A stretch of 64,000 nucleotides of DNA from positions 372,001 to 436,000 of the forward strand of contig JASANH010001438.1 in assembly GCA_030248295.1 (NCBI GenBank). The letters run 5' to 3'. Under the pieces are notes generated by a model. It saw only the letters and a list, made by a program, of their open reading frames with translations. It had not been told where the DNA came from and searched no databases. Shown here one piece after another: positions 31,981-43,762 of the stretch. Source of the stretch: Mesodorylaimus sp. YZB2_4. Lineage: Eukaryota; Nematoda; Enoplea; Dorylaimida; Dorylaimidae. The number at the start of each line of letters is the position of its first letter. Positions within the stretch are counted from its first letter, which is position 1. A program made the translations under genes and the position numbers.

Positions 31981-34186
31981 GCCAGTGATGAGCGAGTGAA
32001 TGAGTGGAAATAAATTTATAGTTTGGCTGCTGATTCAGAAGGATTTTGATAGAATACATGGACTGTATGGAAAGTCCGCGTCAGGAATTATTGATTCGTC
32101 GCGTCTTCGATTTGATGCGATGTTTTATTTTTTCAAATGTGGTTTGGCTGCGTGTGTTGCGGGATATCATGAAAAGTTTTTGCATTTAGACAACTGACTG
32201 TGGACTTCACGGCCTCTCATTACAGAATCACATCATGCGCGTTATATCTGGGCACGAGTTTGTGTTGGGGTATACTGACGGATTAAAGTGGTGGGCACAA
32301 GTTTTTCCTGATTGATACTCATGTTCTATTCTAAATATGTCAATTCTGTCCGAAAGGTACATGCATTTCATCCCACTAGCCGCATGGCTACCAAACAAAT
32401 ACGATGGCCTCCATCGACACCACTAGCCATCTGTTAGCAATTGCAATAAATGTGCTTACAAACAGCAGTTTTAGTAAGATCTGTCGAGAGATAACAGTCT
32501 GTATTTTGCAGGGCAACATTTACCGTTTCTGAAGGTGTGTTTGGATGAATCGCGGTGATCTGCGAGTGGGAGCTGGGCTCGCCGAGTTCTCCTTTTTTCG
32601 TTTGCCTGGTGTATTCAGGATCAAAGTTATATTTGTAGTCCTAGAGCCCTTTTTTTGAGAAAAACTTTTGTGCTTAATCCTGTTTTGCCTTCAGCCACCC
32701 AGCAGTCAAGCCTTCTAAGCAAGGATGTATACATGAGCACTAAGCAGGGACTAAAACACATCAGCAGCGTTTCTACTGGGAGCACCTCGGCACGAGAGCA
32801 TCCTGGACTGGACACCGACTTCCCCGACAATAGCGGGTGGGCTGTAAGCCCTGTCGGCGTTCGACGGCCGAGACTGTCTACGTTTAGCTTCTGTCTCTCC
32901 ATTCAAAGCACCTCGACGGTACTGGGTGAGTCACTTACGGCCTGGCACGCAAGGCCAGTCCCACAGTCTTGATCGCCTGAAGTATAATTCAAGCTTAAGA
33001 GAGCAGCACACCTTTTCGTGCAAATGACTGATATCATCCCGAAAAAGCATCTCTTCGCACGGCGATTCAAACCCTATTCACCACGGACTATTCTAGTCCT
33101 GCTTATCTAAGCGACCCATATCTGCTTCTTGGGCCCTCAGTTTACGGTAGCAGTTTTCATTGCTTTTTTCTTGGCGCTCTGAAGGCCGTTGTACGTAAAG
33201 TAATTGCGGCAGTCCATTTAATTTTCATCTGGGATAAATTTCGCCGCTGCTTTTGAGCATTATATTGCAGAATGCTTGCTGCCATAGCGGTTGTCCTGTT
33301 TTTGAAGGCACTATAAGAGTTGCCATATTTGATAGAGAGTTTGCTGCAAGAGAGAGACAGGAAATCCAGAGCAGTGTTTCTCACTTTCAGTGGGCACATC
33401 TTTCGCTTTGCACTCTACCGCTGTGTCATTTTATTGGCACACTCGATGCACCGCTATGTATTTACAGTTCTGTGATACCACCCCTGCTCCAGGCTTCTTT
33501 AGCGACATTTTCGAAAACTTCGATTTCCAGTTTTACATAAATGGACGCCAATGGACCCAAGTATTCAATTCCAATCGAGCAAGTCTAGAAGCAGCAGCAC
33601 AAATACCATGGGAACAGATCGGAACCAGTTTGCCTTTCCAGTTGCATACAGGCCTTACCGTACTATGTACAAGGTGCACAATACGAGGTAGCTCGTGCAG
33701 GGAGGAGACAGTACGAGTGATACAATATGAGTGCACTTTCTCTGGTGTCTGTTCGTCCTGGGCAAAGTTGTCCATTCCTATTTTGCCTAGTTCGGAATAG
33801 TTCATGACGCTATGCCTTCTTCGGTTTAAACCAGATTGTATCCGCATTTTAATAAATTTTCCAGGCTCGCGTAAGACATTTTGAGAAGGCGCGACTTTTG
33901 CGGGACCGAATCAGTACCATTTTCGGTCTGAACCCACGTTTGTCCTGACAACCCGTTTCGCCTCGTTCATCAAGTCCTACTTTCCAAAAATGTACGTACT
34001 GCGCGTAAACACTCGAAAGGAGCGAGACTGGTGTAGACTATGTGCGCTGTACTTTTGAAGACTATGTCTCCCGGGGATGGTTTTCAGTTGCAGTGTTTTC
34101 CCATGGCGCGATAGGCCGCGTCCATTGCACCTTTGTTGCATCCACATACGGTCTCGTTTTAGTGGCGTCATAGGTTACCATCCAGA
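31981..34186. other. Intergenic DNA and 5' region of the Na+/K+-ATPase gene
   Basis: Contains one family C repeat (32780-32955). Open frames at 33390-33800 and its reverse have no recognisable motif. A TTTTCAG at 34080-34086 and a CCAG just before the ATG at 34187 may be acceptors for a leader intron of the pump gene. Confidence 0.4.
32780..32955 (+). repeat. Interspersed repeat family C, copy 2
   Basis: Shares GCATCCTGGACTGGACACCG, CCCTGTCGGCGTTCGACGGC and AGCACCTCGACGGTAC with 18340-18535, collinear over about 170 bp. Confidence 0.75.
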
Positions 34187-37100
34187 ATGTCGAAGGGAAG
34201 CCTCCCAAAGCTTGAGCAGCGTCAACTGATCAAGCATGCAAGCCCGAAACCATCCGAAATTTTCAAGCATGCCTCGAGCACCAAGGCTCAATTGGAGGAC
34301 CTCAAACAAGAGGTCACAATGGTCGAACATATGATACCATTAGAGGAACTGTATTCCAAGTTCCATACCAATCCAGCAAATGGCCTATCTGAGATACAAG
34401 CCAAGGCCGTATTAGCTCGCGATGGCCCCAACGCCCTGACCCCACCACCCAAAACACCCGAATGGGTCAAATTTGCAAAAAACCTTTTCGGTGGTTTCGC
34501 TATGCTCTTGTGGATCGGAGCCATTCTATGCTTCATCGCTTTCAGCGTCGATTTTGCAACATCTGAAGAGCCAGCTAATGATAATGTAAGCAATACGTCC
34601 TAGATGCAAAACCTAGGGTGAGTGACATCTGTTTCAGCTGTACCTGGGCATCGTCTTGGCAACTGTGGTCATCGTCACTGGATGCTTCCAATACTACCAG
34701 GAAGCCAAGAGTTCAAGAATCATGGAATCCTTCAAGAACATGATACCGAACGTAAGTATGCACAGGGGCATATCTCCATGCAAGCCAAGGGGCCCCTGGG
34801 ACGGACAGAGGCGCATACACCCCTGTCTGTCCTGACCCTGGACTACTGTAGCTTCTCCAGCTTCGTATCAGATACACAGGCTCGCGACTTCCCCTCGCGA
34901 TATGTAGATATGTTTGCTTTGTAGTACGCAGCAGTATGGCGAGAAGGCGAGAAGAGGATCATTCGCACTGAAGACCTGGTCGTGGGCGACGTCGTAGAAA
35001 TCAAAGGCGGCGATCGAATTCCAGCAGATATGCGTATCATTAGCCAGCATGGCCTAAAGGTCATTCTCATAACTTCTCAGAGAGAATGTACCTAATGTCT
35101 TTTGATGCATTTTTCAGGTGGATAATTCTTCCCTGACTGGCGAATCAGAACCCCAAAGTCGCAGTGTAGAATGCACGAACGAAAACCCGCTCGAAACTAA
35201 GAATCTAGTTTTCTTTTCCACGAATGCAGTCGAGGGTGCTGCGAGAGGCGTCATCGTGAACACGGGCGACCGTACTGTCATGGGACGGATCGCCCACTTG
35301 GCTTCGGGCTTGGAGACTGGAGAGACGCCGATCGCGAAGGAAATCCGTCACTTCATCCACTTGATTACAGGCGTAGCTGTGTTCTTAGGAGTGGCCTTTT
35401 TCTTCATCTCTTTGGCCATGGACTACGGATGGCTGGAAGCTGTTATTTTCCTTATTGGTAGGTTCCTAGTGACTCATTCCAGTTTTATGCAGACTGACAA
35501 TGCCTCGCTTGTGTTTAGGTATCATCGTGGCGAACGTCCCCGAGGGTCTCTTGGCCACAGTCACGGTAAGAACGTTGAGACAGGCCAGAAGATATGGCCT
35601 TCACCCGATTTATGTGATCTTAGGTGTGCCTTACTCTCACCGCTAAACGTATGGCCAACAAGAACTGTTTAGTCAAGCACTTGGAAGCTGTAGAAACACT
35701 GGGATCAACGAGTACTATCTGCTCTGACAAAACAGGAACACTGACTCAGAACCGAATGACTGTCGCCCACTTGTACTTCGATGGCAACATTGTGGAAACG
35801 GATACATCTGAGACACAGAAATCAGCCGATTATGACCTGAGTAATGAATCATTCGTGGCCTTGGCACGTATCGCAGCTCTGTGTAACAGGGCCGAATTCA
35901 AGCACGGACAAGAAAATGTTCCCATTCTGAAGCGAGAATGCAACGGAGATGCCAGCGAATCAGCTTTGTTAAAATTCGTGGAATTATCGATTGGAGACGT
36001 GCCTGGTTGGAGAGCAAGGAACAAAAAAGTGTGCGAGATTCCGTTCAATTCCACGAACAAATATCAAGTGTCGATCCATGAGAACGAGAATTCCAGAGAT
36101 CCGCCCTATTTGCTAGTAATGAAAGGCGCCCCTGAACGCATCTTCGATCGATGCGCAACCGTTTTAATGGAAGGCAAGGAATATCCGATCAATGAAGATC
36201 ACAAAGCTAATTTTGAACAGGCGTGCGAAGAATTGGGAAGTTTGGGTGAACGAGTTTTGGGTAAGGAATTCAAACATTTCCAGCAGAAGCTAGATTTTTT
36301 TGCGTTTTTGCACAGATCGCAGGAGAAAAGCTGGTTTTATTGGCACATATGTTCATAGCGTAGCATTCATGCATGCTGGAACCTCATGCAGCGCTCATGC
36401 ATGTTGTGGCAAACGCACACTGAGACCCTATGGCAGCTTCTATCTCAATTCAAACACACCAAATGGGAAACACAGGAATGCCACAAGTCCTGAGAGAGCT
36501 GCCAACTTCCGATCAATAAATCACCCCATTTCAGGATTTGCCGACCTGAAACTGCCAGCCAGCCAGTTCCCCAAAGGATTTTCATTTGATGCTGACGAAG
36601 AAAATTTCCCCTTGACTGGCCTCCGGTTCATTGGTGTGATGTCCATGATCGATCCTCCACGCGCAGCCGTGCCCGACGCCGTGGCCAAATGCCGATCGGC
36701 TGGAATCAAAGTTAGTATTTTCTATTGTGTAGACCATCTGATGCTGAATGCATGACTTTTCAGGTAATTATGGTGACTGGCGACTTGCCCATCACCGCAC
36801 AAGCTATCGCTAAGAGTGTGGGCATAATAAGCGAAGGTAGCGAGACTGTGGAGGATATCTCGAGACGCACGGGCAGGCATAAGGATGACATCGATCCGAG
36901 GTGAGGCGAGTCCACTAGTGGCTCACACAATTGCATCTGACTCCTTCTGTTACAGAGAAGCCCGCGCGTGCGTTGTGCATGGTGCCGAACTGAAGAACAT
37001 TACACCCGATCAACTGGATATCCTGCTGCAGCGTCATCCAGAAATTGTCTTCGCTCGAACTTCACCGCAACAAAAGCTGATCATCGTCGAGGGCTGCCAA

Positions 37101-39048
37101 CGTCAAGGAGCCATCGTGGCCGTCACTGGGGATGGAGTCAATGATTCGCCTGCTTTGAAGAGGGCTGATATTGGTAAGTGAAAATGCGTAACCAGATAAG
37201 GGAAGCAAAATGAGACTTGAGATTTGAGGAAAACCTGAATGGAAATTTGTAGTTCAATTTAAAAATTGCATGTTTAAGTTGCAGGTGGAAGACTGCAACC
37301 TGAAGCTATTCATGTCCATGTTTATGTTTCACTACACCACCAAACGCAGGTATGCACTCGAAGGTGAAGGAACACATTACATGAGAGAAAAATGATCTGC
37401 CCCACCGCGAGTCGAACACTTGCCTAGGCCATAACTGCGCACCTGGCGTCAAACCCACACCAGACCACAAGGAAGCTCTCATTGTCTTTGCATCTCTCGC
37501 CACGGAACAGTAGCCCTTTTAAATTGAACTAGCCCACCTACTGTACCTCAACTTGAAGTGGCTGTGAACTATTTGGGCGGCCCGTGGCCTGGTGGGTAGG
37601 CGTCTGCCTCTCCATCTGGCTGCTTACTTTCTAGCAAGTTCGACTCGCTGGGTAAATCATTTTTATATTTGTACCTTCACCCTCGAGTGCGCATACCCCT
37701 TTGATGATGTGATAAAACATGAACATGCACCTTCAACTTAAAGCCAAACTTTCGTTCAACTTGAAGCGTCTTATCGTTCGTCTGACTGCTTTTAAGTGAT
37801 TGAGTACTAGCATTAAGTGATTTGGTATTACAGGGGTGGCCATGGGTATCGCTGGCAGCGACGTGAGTAAGCAGGCGGCCGACATGATCCTCTTGGATGA
37901 TAACTTCGCCTCGATCGTAACTGGCGTTGAAGAAGGACGATTGATTTTCGATAATTTGAAGAAATCCATCGCTTACACCCTGACCAGCAACATTCCCGAA
38001 ATCAGTCCTTTCTTGATGTTCATCCTTTTGGGCATTCCCCTTCCCTTAGGCACCGTCACTATTCTTTGCATCGATCTGGGCACCGACTTGGTACGTGCAC
38101 GTACACAGTCATTTTGTGGGTTGATCCCTAATTTTGCACCCGTCCACCGGATAGGCTGTTTATGTCACTGCGCTATTTTTAGTGGCCCGCAATTTCCCTC
38201 GCCTACGAGGAGGCGGAAGGCGACATTATGAAACGGAGGCCACGTGATCCCATTAGGGACAAACTGGTCAACGAGCGCCTTATCTCTTTTTCTTATGGTA
38301 AGTTCAAACAGATCCATTTCCCGCCATTTATTTTTGTAACTTTTCTTTTTCACGATCTCATCTACAGGTATGATCGGCATGATTCAAGCATCCTCTGGTT
38401 TCTTCACCTATTTCGTCATCATGGGTGACAACGGATTCTGGCCAAACGGTCTGTTCGGAATTCGAGACAGATGGGACGCTAAGGCTGTCAATGACTTGGA
38501 AGACAGCTACGGCCAACAATGGGTAAGGCGCAGCACACTGTCCAATCCCCATCCATAATCACCCTTCCATTGCAGCCCTACGCCCAACGCAAAGTCTTGG
38601 AATACACGTGCCACACAGCCTTCTTCATTTCCATCGTGGTCGTCCAGTGGGCCGATTTGATCATTTCCAAGACACGTCGTAACTCGCTGGTCCAACAAGG
38701 AATGAAGTAAGTCCACTCCCCCCCGCAGCCAAGTCTAATCGTAAGATTGAGTCTTCATAAAATACCCTCGGACACATCTCTGCTCTCCACCGCAGACCAA
38801 TCGCACGACTACATTTCATTTCTAGCAACTGGACGTTGAACTACGGCCTGGTCTTCGAAACATGCTTGGCCGCCTTCATGGCTTATTGCCCCGGCTTGGA
38901 CCACGGACTTCGCATGTACGGTCTGCGATTCTGGTGGTGGTTCCCCGCATTGCCTTTCTCACTCTTGATTTTCGTCTTTGACGAATCACGTCGTCGTATC
39001 CTACGTCTGAATCCGGGCGGATGGGTGGAACAGGAAACTTACTATTAG
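34187..39048 (+). CDS. ATP1A: Na+/K+-transporting ATPase alpha subunit
   Basis: Fourteen exons: 34187-34585, 34638-34751, 34925-35059, 35118-35457, 35519-35565, 35624-36260, 36535-36710, 36764-36900, 36956-37173, 37834-38090, 38183-38297, 38368-38522, 38576-38706, 38826-39048. They join to 1,027 residues. The pump exports 3 Na+ and imports 2 K+ per ATP at the plasma membrane. Landmarks: TGES in the actuator domain, PEGL in M4, phosphorylated Asp in CSDKTGTLT, the KGAPERI nucleotide-binding block, [19 protein letters not shown] in M6 and the C-terminal [10 protein letters not shown]. In the M1-M2 loop ([14 protein letters not shown]) residue 122 is Asp where the vertebrate pump has Gln111; Asn at the 122-equivalent is kept. 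After LGTDL a Trp precedes PAIS. Intron 9 carries two SINEs in opposite orientation. Identity is certain; the beta subunit is not in the window. Confidence 0.97.
37310..37474 (-). repeat. tRNA-derived SINE, family 1, copy 4 (inverted)
   Basis: Reverse-complemented it reads GTGGTCTGGTG..., a GTTCGACTCGCGG B-box-like segment, CCTTCACCTTCGAGTGC and an AACATAAACATGGACATGAA tail. It lies in intron 9 of the pump gene, about 100 bp from copy 3 in the other orientation. Confidence 0.75.
37576..37727 (+). repeat. tRNA-derived SINE, family 1, copy 3
   Basis: Starts GCGGCCCGTGGCCTGGTGGG and runs through GGCGTCTGCCTCTC, GTTCGACTCGC, TACCTTCACCCTCGAGTGCG and an AAAACATGAACATG tail. It lies in intron 9 of the pump gene. 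Confidence 0.8.
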
Positions 39049-39780
39049 AAGGTGACAGAATATGGTGAAGGGGATAGTGATTGCACAGACACTCATCACG
39101 AAGGGAGTATAGGTTATAGATACACAATTTTTCGACCATCGTTACCATTTTTTGAATAAAAATTGCACAATGCATACCACGAAATAAAGAGGTTTCCAAA
39201 AATTATTGCACCTCACCTCGAGAATAAAAATTTCGAAATGAAACTCACGAAAGAAAACCAAAATTGGTCCTTCACCAGCTTAAGAAATCATGCGCATGTA
39301 CCGTATTTCCTCAAATATATCGGGGGGGGGGGAGGATAAGGTTACGATTGACCTCTAGGTGGAAGATGGTGGGGGACAAATTCGAATCCTTCAAACAAGT
39401 TTGCTCTACATCTAGTCCGTATGGCCAGGAGGGAGTGACCGATCGAGCTTCCACGAAACCCTTCCGGCCTGTTCTATGCCTGAAACATCATCATGACGGG
39501 TGACGGTCCAGGCCACCAACCAGCTCAATGCAGAGAATTGATTGTCAGACGAGCATCCACACCTTCCAAAGTGTTTCTCTGGTGGCCCCACCACACCACT
39601 GCACTGTGTCATAAAAAGGTGGCCGTATGCTGTTATGTGTTCTAGGCGTTTACGTCAATTATTGCTGAAATCAGGGCATAAGTAGTTCGAATACTATAGG
39701 GTCCAGAAAGGAGACAGATTCGGGGGAAATACGTGAGGAACCACAGCACATGCTATTTGCAGCCACGCATGACGTTACTT
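39049..39780. other. Convergent 3' region between the pump and exonuclease genes
   Basis: No gene. AATAAA-type signals occur at about 39155 and 39183, suitable for 3' end formation of the pump transcript. A run of 11 G lies at 39322-39332. Confidence 0.5.
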
Positions 39781-41300
39781 TTATCTCGGGTTCTCTTCCG
39801 GCAAGACGGGCCAACCATATTCAGTCTCTTCCCAAACTTTCTTGTATTTCTGATACAATTGCATCGCAGTACGGGCATCGACTACCTGAAAAAATAAAAG
39901 AAATATATTCCCTAAATCCTGTCGAAACATCCGAGCTCTTACCGAGTCGTGCAAGCCATTTTGTATCGTAATATCAAGTACGAGCTTGGCCAGGGTCTTC
40001 AAGGATGGATGGCACTGTCTAGAGATCGACCGAAACACGTCGTAAGTGGAAGTATCGCGAACAAGGTATTCGGGATGTTCATATTTGAGCATCTGAAATA
40101 AATGAAATATATTCACTATGTCTGCTAATCATCAAACTTTGGCGACATACTCGAAAATCGTTGTGCAATGCATGGCCAACCAGCTTTCGTCCTTTTAATA
40201 TCGCTTGAACTTCTTTGCGTACTTCCTCTAAATCTCGCCCTGCAACGGAAAATCAAATAAAATATTCTAATCTGTTGTACGAGCAATACTTCATCTTCGA
40301 CATACCTGAATCTAAATGCTTTTTCTCGATTCCGGTCAACCAAGTTCGATAATCGGTGACGGGCTGCGATGATCTGACATACGTGTCGTAGACGCAGTCG
40401 CCGTGTTCGTTAACAATGGACACGCGAGCAGCAATATTCTTCCTACCTTTTGGTCCTATGCCAACACCTTCGCAATCGATTGCGAGCGCATCAGTGAGCA
40501 ATTCTGTCTTCAACTGTGTCAAGGTCTGAAACAGATAGGCAAGCCTAAATGAATGGGTGACTCCTAAGCGTAATTCTTTCAAAGTCGGGGTTCACGTGCA
40601 GTTGATGCGAAGATTCCTGACAAACCATCACGTTCCCTCAGAATCACGAGCACCACTAAAATATAAGAACAAAAAGCCGCTCAGAGCAGGAACTACCGTA
40701 CAGTACTTACCACCGCCGTTTCGCTACCTTCGCTAGCAGCACCTTGGTTTCCTGGCACGTCATCGCTGTTCGAAATCGATATCGGTAGAGCTTGGGAAGA
40801 CTGCAAGCAACGTCAGCGTAGCGAGAGGGTACATCCTTTGCAGCTGCACATATCGCACTTGTATATCTACATTGCGAATTTGTAAGAACAGCAAAGTTCA
40901 GACTCTAAATAGGTATTAGGACCACTATTGGGGCCATGAGCGTAAAAATGATCGAGGAACAAGAGTATTTCTTAGCACTTTCGAGTCACAGAACCAATAT
41001 CCTCTGGCGCTTTTGCTGTTTCTCTCCCCCCCCCCCCCCATCTCTTAAATCCAGTCCATCCTAGCCTAAGCCTAAGGCTATGACTAAGCCTAAATCCAGT
41101 CCCTCCTAGCCTAAGCCTAAGACTAACGATAAGCCTAAATCTAGCCTATCCTAGCCTAGGCCTAGGCCTACTGGGGGACAAAGTGCAAAAGTTACTATCC
41201 GCTCATATCTATACCTGATAGGCGTAGGTACTGTACGTACGTACATAATTAAAACCTGATTTACCTCACAGTCCCCAGAAGTGGATAGCGATATGTCCAT
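39781..41300 (-). CDS. REXO4: REXO4-type DEDDh 3'-5' RNA exonuclease
   Basis: Six minus-strand exons: 41265-41300, 40711-40800, 40306-40525, 40151-40239, 39943-40092, 39781-39885. They give 229 residues. The DEDDh catalytic set is complete: Asp59 and Glu61 in AIDCEGVG, Asp143 in HALHNDF, His193 in LHDS and Asp198 in VVDAR. Other REXO4 marks are ARVSIVNEHG, CVYDTYV, VTDYRTWLTGI and ILKGRKLVGHALHND. The family trims RNA in the nucleus or nucleolus during ribosome biogenesis. The N terminus is short and Ser/Asp-rich, far shorter than the basic N-terminal half of vertebrate REXO4; upstream exons might be missing, although the chosen ATG and splices keep frame. Intron 1 carries TTAGGC-like repeats and a run of 14 C. 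Confidence 0.88.
41053..41170. repeat. Degenerate telomere-like (TTAGGC)n tract, part 1
   Basis: Repeated AAGCCT/GCCTAA words (CCTAGCCTAAGCCTAAGG, GACTAAGCCTAAATCC, CCTAGGCCTAGGCCT) fill this stretch. On the other strand they read TTAGGC, the telomere unit known from nematodes. It lies in intron 1 of the REXO4-type gene. Confidence 0.7.
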
Positions 41301-43762
41301 GTCTCGGCGATGATTCAAGCTTCTATCGAATCAACATCGAAACGCCGCAACTTTGACATGCGATCCAGCGTCACTGCTAACTGATGCGCCGAGTTTTACG
41401 TCGATTGTCTATCAGCAGCGGTCGACCCGATCCGATCGATCATGAGGTATTTAACCAAACGATCTCTCTCGATTTTATAATTTGCAAGAATTGGCGAATC
41501 ACGGACAATTGCCCCCCACGCGCGAAATTCAAGTTTTGCGAACATGCAACTGGCAACTAGAACAAGGAAACAGACGCTTGCAACTTGGGCTTTTACGAAA
41601 AGGCCTTCCCGACTGTTTTAGTCTTAGGCTTAGGATTCTTGGCGTCGAAAAAGCTTAGGCTTAGGTAATTTTTTGGGGCGGCGGAGCACCTGCGGCGCCT
41701 CGGTGATATTGCCGCCGCCCAAAGAAATTTACGCTGAGCCTAAGCCTGAACCATTTTCGAGCCAAATATTCAGATAAGCCTAAGCCTCAAATCAGTTGAA
41801 AAGACTCTATTCGCGTAAGCCACAGGTTTGCAAGCATCTGCAACTAGCGCCTTTTCAGTTTGAAGCCTTTTACGCGCAACATTTAAGGTAGACTAAGCCT
41901 AAGGCCTTAGGCCCAAGATTGGGACTGCACGTAGAACTATGGATAATAACACCTGACCAACGGCGCTTTCAGTGCTCGATGACTCGGGTTTACGCATTCA
42001 CCTACAATCAACAATCCGCAAAATATATGTATTTTATGTACATCGACTTTTTACTAGTCATGCCGAAAATTTAAAAAATGGCTTAAAGCAACTTGCCCGC
42101 ACCATGCCCAACTTCGCCACCTCAACTAATCAACTTCCCAAGGACCCTCGACCGAAAGACTTCTCTGTGCAACAGAGTACCCACGCTAGGCTGATGTGCG
42201 TGGGATTCACGCCACTTCCAATGTACGCGTGGGTTCTCTGTTGCCCAGAGAACGAAAGACGGCCGTACAAAACACGTATCCGTGGTACAAAACAGCCGTC
42301 GCGATAGCTCTTATCCGCCGCTAGCAGACATCTCTGTCTACCTGCAGTCAGTGTTGCGGGAGCAGTTGTCCGTGGGGGTAATTGTCCGCGTCCCGAATTT
42401 GCGCAACAGTACTATTGCGCGCTCTAGCAGACAAACATATCGACATACGCTATTGTGCGCGAATTCAAAGTGCGCTGTTCAACTGAAGACACGATTTCGA
42501 ACGAACCACTTTTAAAAAACACAACCACATTAGCTGCAATTAGCTACGTGTGCCAAGACCCAAGAGTCATCCCCGCAGTTCCTGCGGCTTCCTTCCGGTC
42601 CGTATACGCCCTGGTACAGTAGGCACATTGATAGAAATGTCGATGCGCATCCGGTCCAGTGTGTGTAAATGTTACGTTTATTATCCTACTGTATAAAAGC
42701 TAGGTACCTACCCAAGTATTTGAGCACGTAATACCCATTTGTATCTACATTGCTCAACGTTTGTGTCGCCGAAGGGGATGGCTGGCACCTTCGCATGCCC
42801 GTTTCACGTAAAGGTTATGTAGGATGACTAAAAATAGAACCGCTATTTGCGTCAATGTGACGAAAATTACATGGTTTCCTTTTGGATATAATGTACCTAA
42901 GAAGGTGCCAAATTTATGCCACGCTGCATGTATCTGTGGCCTAATGATTCCATTTTATTTATATAAAACAAAGAATTGACGCAGACATTAACATGCCACA
43001 ACAACAACGTTCACCATCACGAGTGCTGTCACAACGGTGCCGTGCTTATGAAGAGAACGAGCTAGGTATTTCTGGAATCGTTACCTGTTATTTAGCGGGT
43101 GCCATTAGTAACTTAATGGCATCATCCAGAAAGATACTTCGGATACTGGCCTGGCCATGCCTACCTTCGGCTACTCACGTGGTCTTAAGAAAAGTAGGAC
43201 AAACGATTGCTGTCGTGTTGATAAGTCTGTGACAAAAAGAAGTTACGAAGAAGAGCAAATAAAGTGTTATAAGATGGCAGTGAGTGAAAAGGCGAGATTA
43301 GTCGGAACTTTTTTAGAGAGCCACGGGGAGGACAAATGAGGAAAATGAGTTTGAAAAATTGCATAGGCTCACGTCTCCTACCTGCTTACACTGACAACCA
43401 GACGCAGTCGGGTAATAGAATCAAAGAAATCAATGGCGAGCAAAGAGAATCATTAGCGATGCAAAGGTTAGCTGGCGGGGATATGAGTTGATTTACAGCC
43501 AGATCCGTGGTTTGACACTCGAGAACCCACCGATTTCTAGAAAAATATCTGTGAATTCTTCCAGTGCCAAGCTTCGGAAACTGGTCTTACGGGCGCGCAT
43601 TTCCATTAGCTTACTACAAAAGCAGTTTTGTGAGTCAGGTGAATGGGGTTGGAAGTAGGCTTGATAAGGTTGCAAGCGAAGAGCAAAGGAGCGTGAGGGC
43701 GAATAAACAGGAGCGGCTAGTCATTGGATGTAGGAGCAGATAACTCGGCGAGCAGGCTAAGC
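41301..43762. other. Intergenic DNA after the telomere-like region
   Basis: Apart from telomere-like words at 41620-41920 no structure stands out. The frames at 41972-42307 and 42993-43232 have no splice or motif support. Confidence 0.4.
41620..41920. repeat. Degenerate telomere-like (TTAGGC)n words, part 2
   Basis: TTAGGCTTAGG occurs twice near 41625-41665. GCCTAAGCCT occurs near 41737 and 41777, and CTAAGCCTAAGG near 41892. The orientation switches from TTAGGC to GCCTAA within the stretch. Confidence 0.65.

Noticed and set aside
33390-33847. Overlapping frames on both strands before the sodium-pump gene
   Set aside because: Neither strand shows a recognisable domain or splice pattern, and the plus-strand frame lacks a clear start. 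Probably chance.
36261-36534. Open reading through intron 6 of the sodium pump
   Set aside because: The readable stretch is not similar to P-type ATPases, while skipping it restores the GERVLG-to-FADLKLP junction of the family.
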